Source: Agrobacterium tumefaciens (GTDB lineage: Bacteria; Pseudomonadota; Alphaproteobacteria; Rhizobiales; Rhizobiaceae). From it: a DNA stretch of 64,000 nucleotides. The position numbers and the translations under genes are program-made. The notes beneath the pieces are model-generated. The model did not search any database, was not told the DNA's origin, and worked only from the letters and a program-made list of their open reading frames with translations. The stretch covers positions 434,001 through 498,000 of the forward strand of contig NZ_CP039888.1 of assembly GCF_005221325.1 (NCBI RefSeq), given 5' to 3'. Below, piece by piece: positions 56,206 to 64,000 of this stretch; the first letter of the stretch is position 1; every line of letters begins with the position of its first letter.

Positions 56206-56571
56206 ATGACTGGCAACCGTGACGATAGTCTGGACGAGCGTCGCAGACGCCTTGCTGATGAGTTGGCAAAGGTGAAGGCGGAGGATGAGGCGGAAGTGAG
56301 GGCGGAGACCAACGCTGCAGAAAACCGGAAAGGTTTTGCGATGGCGGTCAAGCTCTCATCGGAGTTCATTTCGGCCATCGTGGTCGGCGCTATGCTGGGT
56401 TATCTTCTGGATTATTTTGTCGGCACGACGCCGTGGGGGATGATCGTTCTTCTTCTTCTCGGTTTCTGCGCAGGCGTATTGAATGTGTTGCGCTCGACGG
56501 GCGCGGTGGCAAAGCCGCCGCTGCTGGAGAAGGCGGACAGACAGGACGAGGGTGGAAAAGGCGGCGTTTAA
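56206..56571 (+). CDS. atpI: ATP synthase protein I
   Basis: A 121-residue assembly factor that helps form the c-ring. The charged N-terminal half (RRRLADELAKVKAEDEAEVR) is followed by two membrane helices (FISAIVVGAMLGYLLDYFVG and WGMIVLLLLGFCAGVLNVL). It leads the atpI-B-E-F'-F operon, which encodes only Fo; the F1 genes lie elsewhere, as usual in alphaproteobacteria. Confidence 0.92.
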   Translation: MTGNRDDSLDERRRRLADELAKVKAEDEAEVRAETNAAENRKGFAMAVKLSSEFISAIVVGAMLGYLLDYFVGTTPWGMIVLLLLGFCAGVLNVLRSTGAVAKPPLLEKADRQDEGGKGGV

Positions 56572-56631
56572 GCTGTTTTTTCTTGCAGTTGAGATGCCGC
56601 CAAGCGCGGCGACAGGTAAAGAGGGCAGCCG

Positions 56632-57381
56632 GTGGCAAACGATCCGACCCATCAGTTCTTGGTGCAGCCGATCATTCCGATCGAAATTGGCGGCGTCGAT
56701 TTTTCCTTCACCAATGCGTCGCTATTCATGGTTGCGACCGTGGCTGCCGCATCCGGTTTCCTTTATTTCGCAACGTCGAGCCGCGGTCTGATCCCGACCC
56801 GCATGCAGTCCGTTGCCGAAATGTCCTATGAGTTCATCGCCTCCATGCTGCGCGAAGGCGCCGGCAAGAAGGGCATGGTGTTCTTCCCATTCGTTTTCTC
56901 GCTGTTCATGTTCGTGCTGACGGCAAACCTTCTCGGCATGTTCCCGTATTTCTTCACCGTCACCAGCCAGATCATCGTCACCTTCGCGCTTGCCTGCCTC
57001 GTCATCGGCACAGTCATCGTCTACGGTTTTTACAAGCACGGCCTGCACTTCTTCGGTATCTTCGCCCCCTCGGGCGTGCCAAAGGCGCTTTTGCCGCTTG
57101 TTGCGTCAATTGAAATGATCTCGTTCCTGTCGCGCCCGATCAGCCTTTCGGTTCGTCTTTTCGCGAACATGCTGGCCGGCCACATCACGCTCAAGGTTTT
57201 CGCAGGCTTCGTCGCCTCCATGGGTGCGCTCGGCGCGCTCGGCGTCGGCGGCGCTGTCCTGCCTCTCATCATGACGGTCGCAATGACCGCTCTCGAATTT
57301 CTCGTTGCCTTCCTGCAGGCTTATGTGTTCGCGGTACTGACTTGCATGTACCTGAACGATGCCGTGCACGGTGGTCACTGA
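56632..57381 (+). CDS. atpB: ATP synthase Fo subunit a
   Basis: Proton-channel subunit of 249 residues, starting at GTG ([11 protein letters not shown]). The conserved [20 protein letters not shown] stretch holds the essential Arg facing the c-ring, and the last helices contain [21 protein letters not shown]. It lies 60 bp after atpI. Confidence 0.97.
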   Translation: MANDPTHQFLVQPIIPIEIGGVDFSFTNASLFMVATVAAASGFLYFATSSRGLIPTRMQSVAEMSYEFIASMLREGAGKKGMVFFPFVFSLFMFVLTANLLGMFPYFFTVTSQIIVTFALACLVIGTVIVYGFYKHGLHFFGIFAPSGVPKALLPLVASIEMISFLSRPISLSVRLFANMLAGHITLKVFAGFVASMGALGALGVGGAVLPLIMTVAMTALEFLVAFLQAYVFAVLTCMYLNDAVHGGH

Positions 57382-57454
57382 GAAGTAAAGTCGCTGGCCC
57401 CGGCAACGGGCGCCAAAAAACAGCCGCAACAACCTATATCTCAAGGAGTCTCAC

Positions 57455-57682
57455 ATGGAAGCGGAAGCAGCAAAGTACATCGGCGCAGGTCTCGCATGCC
57501 TCGGCATGGCTGGTACGTCCCTCGCACTCGGCCGTATCTTCGGTGATTACCTCTCCGGCGCACTGCGCAACCCCTCTGCTGCCGACAGCCAGTTCGGCCG
57601 TCTGGTATTCGGCTTCGCCGTTACGGAAGCTCTGGGCATCTTCTCGCTGCTCGTAGCTCTCCTTCTCCTGTTCGCTGTCTGA
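57455..57682 (+). CDS. atpE: ATP synthase Fo subunit c
   Basis: A 75-residue, two-helix proton carrier of the c-ring. Helix 1 is GAGLACLGMAGTSLALG; the polar loop includes RNPSA; helix 2 is RLVFGFAVTEALGIFSLLVA with the essential Glu. A strong AAGGAG site (57443-57448) precedes the ATG, as expected for a subunit made in excess. Confidence 0.97.
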   Translation: MEAEAAKYIGAGLACLGMAGTSLALGRIFGDYLSGALRNPSAADSQFGRLVFGFAVTEALGIFSLLVALLLLFAV

Positions 57683-57761
57683 TAACGGCATCAGGTATGG
57701 ATCACGGCCCGCAAATGGCGTGCCGTGATCCTTCGCATTTGCAGTCCCCCTGGAGGTGAGC

Positions 57762-58403
57762 ATGTTCGTGACCGAGGCTTATGCCCAGTCAGCACCGACC
57801 GTAGGTGAAACGCATACGGAAACTCCGGCCGTTGGCCAGCCGCAACCGGAAGCCACGCACACGGAAACCGGTGTAGCGCACGGCGCCGAACACGGTGCTT
57901 CCGGCGTTTTCCCGCCGTTCGACCAGTCTACTTATGCATCGCAGGTCCTGTGGCTGGCGATCACGTTCGGCCTTTTCTACCTGCTCATGCAGAAGGTCAT
58001 CGTTCCGCGCGTCGGCGGCATTCTCGAAAACCGTCACGGACGCATCGCACAGGATCTCGACGAAGCGGCACGGCTGAAAGCCGAAGCCGACGCAGCCGTC
58101 GAAACCTATGAAAAAGAACTCGCGGCAGCCCGCGCCAAGGCAAGCTCGATCGGCGCCGCGGCTCGTGACGCCGCCAAGGTGAAGGCCGATGCCGACCGCG
58201 CCGCGATCGAAGCCGGTCTTGCCGAAAAGCTCGCCGCTGCCGAAAAGCGCATTGCGGGCATCAAGGAACAGGCGTTTGCCGATGTCGGCGCTATCGCCGA
58301 GGAAACCGCGACCGCGATCGTCGACCAGCTGGTTGGCGCCAAGGTCAAGGACACGGACGTCAAGGCAGCCATCGCCGCCGCTTCGAACGTGAAGGGAGCC
58401 TGA
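57762..58403 (+). CDS. atpG: ATP synthase Fo subunit b'
   Basis: Peripheral-stalk subunit, 213 residues from ATG 57762 (GGAGG just upstream). The polar N-terminal 45 residues ([12 protein letters not shown]) precede one membrane helix ([20 protein letters not shown]) and a long alanine-rich coiled coil. The b/b' pair is typical of alphaproteobacteria, cyanobacteria and plastids. This subunit is variously named AtpG or AtpF'; the gamma subunit of F1 is not meant. Confidence 0.92.
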   Translation: MFVTEAYAQSAPTVGETHTETPAVGQPQPEATHTETGVAHGAEHGASGVFPPFDQSTYASQVLWLAITFGLFYLLMQKVIVPRVGGILENRHGRIAQDLDEAARLKAEADAAVETYEKELAAARAKASSIGAAARDAAKVKADADRAAIEAGLAEKLAAAEKRIAGIKEQAFADVGAIAEETATAIVDQLVGAKVKDTDVKAAIAAASNVKGA

Positions 58404-58404
58404 T

Positions 58405-58890
58405 ATGGCATTTGATGCATCGTTTTTCGCTCTCGTCGGCCTCGTCCTTTTCTTCGTCCTGATCGCCTATCTCAAGGTTCCGGGCATGCTCTCCAAGTCT
58501 CTGGACGAGCGCGCCCAGAACATCCAGGACGAGCTGGCCGAAGCCAAGCGTCTGCGTGAAGAGGCCCAGCACCTGCTGGCCGAATATCAGCGCAAGCGCA
58601 AGGAAGCTGAAACGGAAGCAGCCGGCATCGTTGCCGCCGCCGAACGCGAAGCCGCAGCGCTCACCGAAGAAGCCAAGCAGAAGACGGAAGAATTCGTCGC
58701 CCGCCGCACGGCCCTTTCGGAACAGAAGATCAAGCAGGCCGAAGAAGACGCCATCGGCGCCGTCCGCGCCGCCGCCGTCGACATCGCCATCGCCGCTTCC
58801 GAGAAGCTGCTGGCGGAAAAGACCACGGCTGCCGCAAAGGCCAAGCTTTTCACCGCCACGATCGGCGAAGTGAAGTCGAAGCTGAACTGA
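58405..58890 (+). CDS. atpF: ATP synthase Fo subunit b
   Basis: A 161-residue peripheral-stalk subunit with an N-terminal membrane helix (FFALVGLVLFFVLIAYLKVP) and a long charged coiled coil (RLREEAQHLLAEYQRKRKEA). It starts 2 nt after the b' stop and ends the operon at the terminator at 58927. Confidence 0.95.
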   Translation: MAFDASFFALVGLVLFFVLIAYLKVPGMLSKSLDERAQNIQDELAEAKRLREEAQHLLAEYQRKRKEAETEAAGIVAAAEREAAALTEEAKQKTEEFVARRTALSEQKIKQAEEDAIGAVRAAAVDIAIAASEKLLAEKTTAAAKAKLFTATIGEVKSKLN

Positions 58891-58926
58891 TACTTTACAT
58901 CCGGCCTTCTGTGGTCTTGTAATCTG

Positions 58927-58957
58927 AAACCCCTCCAGTTCGCTGTGAGGGGTTTTT
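58927..58957 (+). terminator. Terminator of the Fo operon
   Basis: AAACCCCTC / GAGGGGTTT stem with an 11-nt loop and a TTTTT tail, 37 bp after the atpF stop. Confidence 0.85.
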
Positions 58958-59171
58958 GCTTTCTGCCTGTAAGGCGGCTTCGCCTTTGAACGAGCGTCGT
59001 ATGGCTCTCTTCCAGTTTAGACAAGTATCTCTCCACCGCCGATAACGGTTGCAACATATTGAGGTTCAGCGATAGCTTCTCCCGAAGATTGATATGTCGG
59101 GCGGCAGAAGCGTTTGATTGAATTGCAAAAGATCGGCTTGTATCGGCGCTGGATTAAAAGGGAGAAACCTT

Positions 59172-59633
59172 ATGAAGATCAACGACGTAATCAAAGCCGA
59201 TATGGAAAACTCGGTACTCTGCTGGCTTGCTACCGTCGATGATGATGGCACTCCCAGTGTGACACCGAAGGAGATATTCACCAGCCACGGCGAAGAACAT
59301 ATTGTCATCGCCGACATTGCTTCGTCGCACAGCGTCCGCAACGCGATAGCCCGCCCGAAAGTCTGCGTCAGCTTTATTGATGTATTTCGGCAGAAGGGAT
59401 TCAAGCTCACCGGTAATGCCAGAATATTGGCACCCAGCGACGCAGATTTTCAGGCGTTTGGTGTCGACCTCCTGCGTATGGCGGGTACGGATTTTCCGAT
59501 ACGGAATATTATTGCGGTCAAGGTCGAAAGCGTGTCCCGCATATGGGCACCGAGCTACAAGCTGTTTCCCGAACGCAGCGAGAACGAGAGAATGCAGAGC
59601 GCTTATGAGACCTACGGTGTTCAGCCTGTCTAG
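59172..59633 (+). CDS. Pyridoxamine 5'-phosphate oxidase-family protein
   Basis: A 153-residue split-barrel flavin-binding-type protein. ATG 59172 has GGAGA upstream. VLCWLATVDDDGTPSVTPKE and RPKVCVSFIDVFRQKGFKLTG are typical of the small PPOX/general-stress branch that binds FMN or F420. It is not the vitamin B6 enzyme, which is longer. Base composition is lower in GC than in flanking genes, and the gene lies with its downstream neighbour in a patch between the atp operon and rnhB. Confidence 0.85.
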   Translation: MKINDVIKADMENSVLCWLATVDDDGTPSVTPKEIFTSHGEEHIVIADIASSHSVRNAIARPKVCVSFIDVFRQKGFKLTGNARILAPSDADFQAFGVDLLRMAGTDFPIRNIIAVKVESVSRIWAPSYKLFPERSENERMQSAYETYGVQPV

Positions 59634-59749
59634 ACAAAGGATAAAGCTTTTCGAGGGCATATAAAGTCATCTCAATGCCTCTTGGCAGGGTGTTTCACAT
59701 CACCTGCGGAACGTCACGTCCTGTCGTCAGGAGCGGAAATGGACCATGT

Positions 59750-60193
59750 ATGGAAAAAGGTGTTCTAAGGTTCTTTTTTGACTATGGAGCGGGCGGATGC
59801 CTATGGGCGGGAGATGCCGCCACACTTTATAGACTTGGCGTTGGTCCTGTCGATGCGACGTTGTTTGATCTCAAAGGGCGAATAAGCAAGCCTCCCTGCC
59901 TGGCCCTTTCTCAAATGGTTCGGAGTTTGCGGGATCAACTCGATTCTGAGCATTCATGCTATCTGAATCCACTATATCAGCCCGATCCAAGCCTCTGGAG
60001 CCAAAGTTTATGTGACCGCTTCAACACAGATGTCGAAAGGTTGCTTTTACTTTTGCGTCAGGAAATTGGCGATAACTTCCATATCGTTGATGAGCAAACA
60101 CGTTATGTCGAAGATGCCGATCTCAACGAGTATCTTGCGAAGAATCCGAGCCTTTCCAAGATGAACGAAGTGGTGATCCCTACTGTCCTATAG
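59750..60193 (+). CDS. Hypothetical protein in a lower-GC patch
   Basis: A 147-residue protein from ATG 59750 (MEKGVLRFFFDYGAGGCLWA); the frame extends upstream to 59675. It has no signal peptide or membrane segment. The middle has LSQMVRSLRDQLD and LWSQSLCDRFNTDVERLLLL helices, and the end (YVEDADLNEYLAKNPSLSKM) is polar. I do not recognise a family. TTA and CTA codons and overall composition differ from neighbours, suggesting recent acquisition. Confidence 0.6.
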   Translation: MEKGVLRFFFDYGAGGCLWAGDAATLYRLGVGPVDATLFDLKGRISKPPCLALSQMVRSLRDQLDSEHSCYLNPLYQPDPSLWSQSLCDRFNTDVERLLLLLRQEIGDNFHIVDEQTRYVEDADLNEYLAKNPSLSKMNEVVIPTVL

Positions 60194-60291
60194 ATGACAA
60201 TTGAAATGATAGAGGCCGTTTCACTTTCCTCGTCTGCACTATTCGGGGCACATGAGTGGATAGCTGAAACTGAAAGAAAGGCGGTCGCCAC

Positions 60292-60945
60292 TCAATCCCG
60301 CTTTAGCGGCCGAAAACTCATCCTGTGTAGCGAGCAAGGCCCGTGGCTTTCGATGGCGCGCAGATGGGCTGGCGTGCCGTAACCGGCATGGCCTTCGAAG
60401 CCGTAGGAGGTGTGCACCACGCCGGCGCGTTCCATCATCCGGTCGCGGGTCACCTTGGCGATGATCGAGGCGGCGGCGATGGAGAGGGAGCGGGAATCGC
60501 CCTTGATGACGGCCTTGGCTTCGCAGGTGATACCCGGTGGCCTGTCGCGGCCGTCGGCCAGCACAAGGGCGGGGGAAATCTCGAGACCGAGCACGGCGCG
60601 GCGCATGGCGTCGAGGCTGGCGCGGAGAATGTTCATGCTGTCGATCAGACCGGGGCCGGAGGAGGCGACGGACACGATCGAGGTTTCCATGATCTGGACG
60701 AACAGGCTTTCCCGCTTCTGTCTGCTCAACTTCTTGGAATCGTCCATACCCTTGGGAATATTATCCGGATCGAGAATGACGGCTGCCGCAACTACCGGGC
60801 CGGCGAGCGGCCCCCGGCCTGCCTCATCCGTGCCGGCCACGGGCCAGAGGCCCTTCTTTTTGGCTTCCAGTTCGAACGAGAAGTCCGGGCCGGTATCGGC
60901 AAGGTCGAAAAGAGCAGGAGAATCGGGTGTGGCGGTGCGTTTCAT
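60292..60945 (-). CDS. rnhB: Ribonuclease HII
   Basis: Cleaves the RNA strand of RNA/DNA hybrids and starts removal of misincorporated ribonucleotides, 217 residues from 60945 (MKRTATPDS). The catalytic [19 protein letters not shown] motif (Asp-Glu) is followed by LADGRDRP with a further Asp, and by [17 protein letters not shown] and [14 protein letters not shown]. It runs towards the atp operon, from which it is separated by the two-gene low-GC patch. Confidence 0.95.
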   Translation of the reverse strand: MKRTATPDSPALFDLADTGPDFSFELEAKKKGLWPVAGTDEAGRGPLAGPVVAAAVILDPDNIPKGMDDSKKLSRQKRESLFVQIMETSIVSVASSGPGLIDSMNILRASLDAMRRAVLGLEISPALVLADGRDRPPGITCEAKAVIKGDSRSLSIAAASIIAKVTRDRMMERAGVVHTSYGFEGHAGYGTPAHLRAIESHGPCSLHRMSFRPLKRD

Positions 60946-61277
60946 GCGGCGAAACTCGCATACACACCCGATCTCCTGCAAGCCCCCGGAGGCGGGCGAT
61001 GACAGGCGCGGTGAGCCGGGGTCAAGGGGCGTGGCTCACCGTGCCCCTGAGGTCATCATGACCTTTGATCCTCCAACGGGGCGGCGGAGGAAAAATGATC
61101 GCACGCGAGGCGGCGGTTCCGGGGGCAATGTCCGGCGGGCCAGGGAAAACCCGCCGGGCATTTCGTCAGGAGCATGGCCGGTCAAAACGAAGGACCGGCG
61201 CTCCTCATAATCTTCTTCCTGATCGGCACGTCGGCAAGGCGGCCGTGATCAACAGCGGCGCTTTCAGCGCCGGTTTT

Positions 61278-62435
61278 TCAAAGCAGCGACAATTGCACCC
61301 CGGCACCGCCCGGCGGCACGAAAAGATCGTCGCGCAGATGAATGCCTCGGCGGATGAGACCGAGCCTTTTTGTCGCCATTTCGAAACGCCGGCCGATCTG
61401 CCAGGCATAGGGACCGGCGCCCTTCATGCGCTTGCCGAATTCCGCGTCGTAATCCTTGCCGTCACGCATGGAGCGCACCAGCGACATGACATGGCGATAA
61501 CGGTCCGGATAATTGCGCAACAGCCAGTCGCGAAAGAGCGGGCTCACTTCCAGCGGCAGGCGCAGCAGCACATAGGAAGCCTCGGTCGCGCCCGCAGCTT
61601 TGCCGGCCTCGAGAATGCGTTCGATCTCATGATCGTTGAGGGCCGGAATGACGGGCGCCATCATCACGGCGACCGGAATGCCGGCCTCCGTCAGTGCCTT
61701 CACCGCCTCCAGCCGTTTCTCCGGTGTGGCGGCGCGCGGCTCCATGTTGCGCGCGAGCTTACGGTCCAGCGTTGTTACGGAAATACCAACCTTGGCGAGG
61801 CCCTTCTTGGCCATCGGGGCCAGAATATCGATATCCCGCCTGATCAGCGCCGATTTGGTGACGATGGCGACGGGGTGATCGGCCTTGGCCAGCACTTCCA
61901 GTATTTGCCGCATGATGCGCCATTCGCGCTCGATCGGCTGATAAGGGTCGGTATTGGTGCCTATGGCGATCACCCGCGGCTTGTAGCCCGGTTTCGCCAG
62001 TTCCCGTTCCAGAAGCTTTGCCGCATCCGGCTTGGTGAAGAGCTTCGATTCGAAATCCAGCCCTGCCGAAAGCCCCATATAGCTATGGGTAGGCCTTGCG
62101 AAACAATAGATGCAGCCATGTTCGCAGCCGCGATAGGGATTGATGGAACGGTCGAATGGGATATCGGGGGATTCGTTGCGGGTGATGATGCTGCGCGGCT
62201 TTTCCACCTGCACTTCGGTGCGGAATTCCGGCATATCCTCGAGCGTCTGCCAGCCATCGTCGAAAACCTCGCGCTGCAAGGCCTCGAAGCGCCCGTCCGG
62301 GTTCAACCCCGCGCCCCGGCCGCGACGACGGTCGATCTCGATGCGCAGGCGGGATGCATCGGCGAGCGCATTGGCAATATCAGGCATATGGCTCGGCTGG
62401 AAGGCAGCCTGCCCGTCAAGCGTATGGTTTCTCAT
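61278..62435 (-). CDS. Radical SAM protein of the PA0069 family
   Basis: A 385-residue radical SAM enzyme. The cluster motif CEHGCIYCFAR (CxxxCxxC) is near residue 110, preceded by the family's SIITRNESPDIPFDRSINPY. The rest is a TIM-barrel with GTNTDPYQPIER and VTKSALIRRDID, related to spore photoproduct lyase-like enzymes. The start at 62435 has GGGAG 7 nt upstream. The substrate is unknown. It lies upstream of rnhB on the same strand, about 330 bp apart, so co-transcription is possible but unproven. Confidence 0.87.
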   Translation of the reverse strand: MRNHTLDGQAAFQPSHMPDIANALADASRLRIEIDRRRGRGAGLNPDGRFEALQREVFDDGWQTLEDMPEFRTEVQVEKPRSIITRNESPDIPFDRSINPYRGCEHGCIYCFARPTHSYMGLSAGLDFESKLFTKPDAAKLLERELAKPGYKPRVIAIGTNTDPYQPIEREWRIMRQILEVLAKADHPVAIVTKSALIRRDIDILAPMAKKGLAKVGISVTTLDRKLARNMEPRAATPEKRLEAVKALTEAGIPVAVMMAPVIPALNDHEIERILEAGKAAGATEASYVLLRLPLEVSPLFRDWLLRNYPDRYRHVMSLVRSMRDGKDYDAEFGKRMKGAGPYAWQIGRRFEMATKRLGLIRRGIHLRDDLFVPPGGAGVQLSLL

Positions 62436-62716
62436 CTGGATGCTCCCAGAGCGCTGCACGCCATCAAGGCACGCTCAACGCCCTAAACCGTTTCCATCCG
62501 GAGAGGCGTTTACTCGCCGTCCGAATGATTAAATTCCTACATCATGAATGAGAACAATACAAGAACAAAATTATGAAAACGTGACGCATCTACAGCCTGC
62601 GGTGAAGATATAGGGTGCGGGCTGGCACCGGAAGGCCGGGCAATCTGCGGTGCGGATTGCGGCCTTCCTTACCGCAATGAGTGCAGTGGCAATTTATTGT
62701 GCGATGCGTTAGAGCT

Positions 62717-63241
62717 ATGCCTATGTTGACAGTTATAATGGAATGCCGGGATCAGGAACCGGAACTGGCGCACACGCTGTCTGCGCTTGTCACCGGGGCC
62801 GTCGAAGGGCTTGTGAGCGATGTGGTGATCCTCGATCACGGTTCGCGCGATGGGTCGTCGCGCGTGGCCGATGCCGCCGGCTGCCGTTTTTATGGGCAGT
62901 GGGACATTCAGGAGATCCTGCATTCCGCGCGTGGTGGCTGGCTGCTGCTGATCGAGCCCGGTGCACGCCCGCAGGCGGGCTGGATCGACGAAATTCTGGA
63001 ATATGTGGCGATCTGCGCCCTGCCTGCGCGCTTTTCGCCGTCGCGTTATCACCGGCGGAATGTTTTCAGCCGTGTGCTGCGCCGCGCGCCGCCGCTGGAA
63101 CACGGATATCTCCTGCCCAAGACACATGCGCTTTCGATCGCCAAATCGGGCATGAGCCTGACGCAGCTGGTTGGCGGGCAGAAACCGCGCCGGCTGAATG
63201 CGGAGATGGTGCCTGCCTGGGCGCTGAGGGCCTTGGTCTGA
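62717..63241 (+). CDS. Short GT-A fold glycosyltransferase-like protein
   Basis: A 174-residue protein resembling family 2 glycosyltransferases: MLTVIMECRDQEPELAHTLS (first strand and helix), VVILDHGSRDGSSRVADAAG (nucleotide-binding segment), and WLLLIEPGARPQAGWID at the place of the DxD-type metal site. That site reads IEPGA, with no Asp pair, and the second half of a normal enzyme is missing. It may be an inactive or specialised remnant. ATG 62717 is used; the frame opens at 62681. Confidence 0.7.
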   Translation: MPMLTVIMECRDQEPELAHTLSALVTGAVEGLVSDVVILDHGSRDGSSRVADAAGCRFYGQWDIQEILHSARGGWLLLIEPGARPQAGWIDEILEYVAICALPARFSPSRYHRRNVFSRVLRRAPPLEHGYLLPKTHALSIAKSGMSLTQLVGGQKPRRLNAEMVPAWALRALV

Positions 63242-63256
63242 CGTCAGGAGACTGTC

Positions 63257-64000
63257 TTACCCCACCAGAACCTTGCCGGGGTTCATGATGCCCGCGGGGT
63301 CGAAGGCGTGCTTGATGCGATGCATCAGCTCCATTTCGATGCCGGGCCGGATAGCGGCGAGTTCGTCGCGCTTCAGCTGACCAATGCCATGTTCGGCCGA
63401 AATCGAGCCGCCGAGCGACAGCACGATGCCGTGCACGATCTCGTTCATGTCCCGCCAGCGGTCCAGGAATTCGGCCTTGTCGGCACCGACCGGCTGGGAG
63501 ATGTTGTAGTGGATATTGCCATCGCCGAGATGGCCGAAGGCGCAGATGCGGGCGCCGGGAATTGCGGCGAGCACGGCCTTTTCCGCCGTGGCCATGAATT
63601 CCGGTATTTTCGACACCGGAACGGAAACGTCGTGCTTGATCGATCCGCCCTCGGGCTTCTGCGCGTCCGACATGCTTTCGCGCATGTGCCAGAGCGCCTG
63701 ACGCTGGGCTTCCGATGAGGCGATCACCGCATCCTCGACCAGCCCGGCCTCAAAACCGCGCTCCAGCAGCGATTGCATCATCGTGTCCGCCGTCTCGGCC
63801 GAATCGGAGGTGGAGATATCGATGAGGGCGTACCAGTCATGCGGCTGGCCCAGAGGGTCGCGCACGCCGGGAATGTGCCTGGCGGTGAATTCGACGCCGA
63901 TTCGTGGCATGAGTTCGAAGCCGGTCAGCGCCGTGCCGCAGAGGTTGGAGGCCATTTCGAACAGTTTCAGCGCATCCTCGGTGGAGGCAAGCCCGGCAAA
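63257..64000 (-). CDS. FAD-binding oxidase, GlcD/D-lactate dehydrogenase type (partial)
   Basis: The C-terminal 247 codons of a 2-hydroxyacid dehydrogenase of the GlcD/D-LDH/D2HGDH superfamily. The frame is open to the window edge, so the start lies beyond 64000. Motifs FGHLGDGNIHYNI and SAEHGIGQLKR (compare GDGNMHP and GEHGVGIEK in glcD), and FDPAGIMNPGKV at the end, identify the FAD-linked oxidase C-terminal domain. Substrate is not assignable from this half; D-lactate and D-2-hydroxyglutarate are both plausible. Confidence 0.9.
   Translation of the reverse strand, partial: FAGLASTEDALKLFEMASNLCGTALTGFELMPRIGVEFTARHIPGVRDPLGQPHDWYALIDISTSDSAETADTMMQSLLERGFEAGLVEDAVIASSEAQRQALWHMRESMSDAQKPEGGSIKHDVSVPVSKIPEFMATAEKAVLAAIPGARICAFGHLGDGNIHYNISQPVGADKAEFLDRWRDMNEIVHGIVLSLGGSISAEHGIGQLKRDELAAIRPGIEMELMHRIKHAFDPAGIMNPGKVLVG

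Noticed and set aside
60194-60382. Small plus-strand frame between the hypothetical gene and rnhB
   Set aside because: Its second half is antisense to the rnhB C-terminus and it has no ribosome site.
61253-61276. GGCGCT-TTC-AGCGCC hairpin beside the radical SAM stop, considered as its terminator
   Set aside because: The T-run lies on the plus-strand side, the wrong orientation for the minus-strand gene, and no plus-strand gene ends there.
61065-62486. A 473-codon plus-strand frame opposite the radical SAM gene
   Set aside because: The minus strand encodes an intact CxxxCxxC radical SAM protein; the plus frame is its antisense.
63257-64000. Considered as a second copy of glcD from a duplication
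   Set aside because: The motifs are related but the sequence differs throughout (SAEHGIGQLKR versus GEHGVGIEK), so it is an old paralogue, not a recent copy.

Overview
The window is 64 kb of a GC-rich alphaproteobacterial chromosome, most probably Agrobacterium (Rhizobiaceae). This is inferred from sequence and gene order. The ATP synthase Fo operon has separate b' and b subunits (atpI-B-E-F'-F), the short-form HisG depends on HisZ, groESL carries a CIRCE operator, and small proteins typical of rhizobia (DUF4170, DUF2093) are present. Two families of palindromic intergenic elements resemble the mosaic elements of rhizobial genomes. I saw no rRNA or tRNA gene, CRISPR array, prophage or insertion sequence. 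Nearly all of the window is ordinary chromosome.

Layout. 0-5.2 kb: a LysR regulator divergent from glcDEF (glycolate oxidase), with a perfect 48-bp inverted repeat between glcD and glcE. 5.2-10.2 kb: an outer-membrane barrel protein, an L,D-transpeptidase, 3-methyladenine glycosylase I with a small secreted protein, and a divergent YeiH exporter / YeiE-like LysR pair. 10.3-11.6 kb: a RelBE-type toxin-antitoxin pair running into a methyltransferase-like gene. 11.7-15.3 kb: hisS-hisZ-hisG. 15.3-19.1 kb: DoxX, a small PAS-like protein and groESL, whose 3' end and terminator are tandemly duplicated. 19.4-29.5 kb: HAD phosphatase, ribF, ileS with an unusual insertion, a lipoprotein, tadA, an RluB-type pseudouridine synthase with a long repetitive tail, rsmD and a patatin-like protein. 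29.5-40 kb: a Kef-type antiporter, pmbA, a CysQ-like phosphatase and a lipid A/Kdo group (DUF4170, waaA, HAD, lpxK), then DUF2093 and mutL.

40-43.5 kb: a two-gene signalling unit, a PAS-PAS-REC-REC protein without a kinase core followed by a GGDEF-EAL protein. 43.5-47.7 kb: a sugar-acid cluster (SMP-30 lactonase, dgoA, dgoK, SDR dehydrogenase) with a divergent IclR regulator, consistent with oxidative (De Ley-Doudoroff type) galactose catabolism. 47.9-49.9 kb: a LuxR-type regulator whose signal pocket looks altered, followed by a NasS/NrtA-like binding protein with no signal peptide and separated from it by overlapping inverted repeats. This pair is the best candidate in the window for an undescribed sensory module. 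50-56 kb: mrp (without its usual CxxC), corA, kup and a SleB-type cell-wall hydrolase. 56-59 kb: the ATP synthase Fo operon. 59-60.2 kb: a lower-GC two-gene patch. 60.3-64 kb: rnhB, a radical SAM protein, a degenerate glycosyltransferase-like protein and the 3' part of a GlcD-like FAD oxidase that runs off the window.

Start codons were re-chosen from Shine-Dalgarno spacing and protein N-termini. Several genes appear to use GTG or TTG. All functional calls come from reading the sequence, without database searches.
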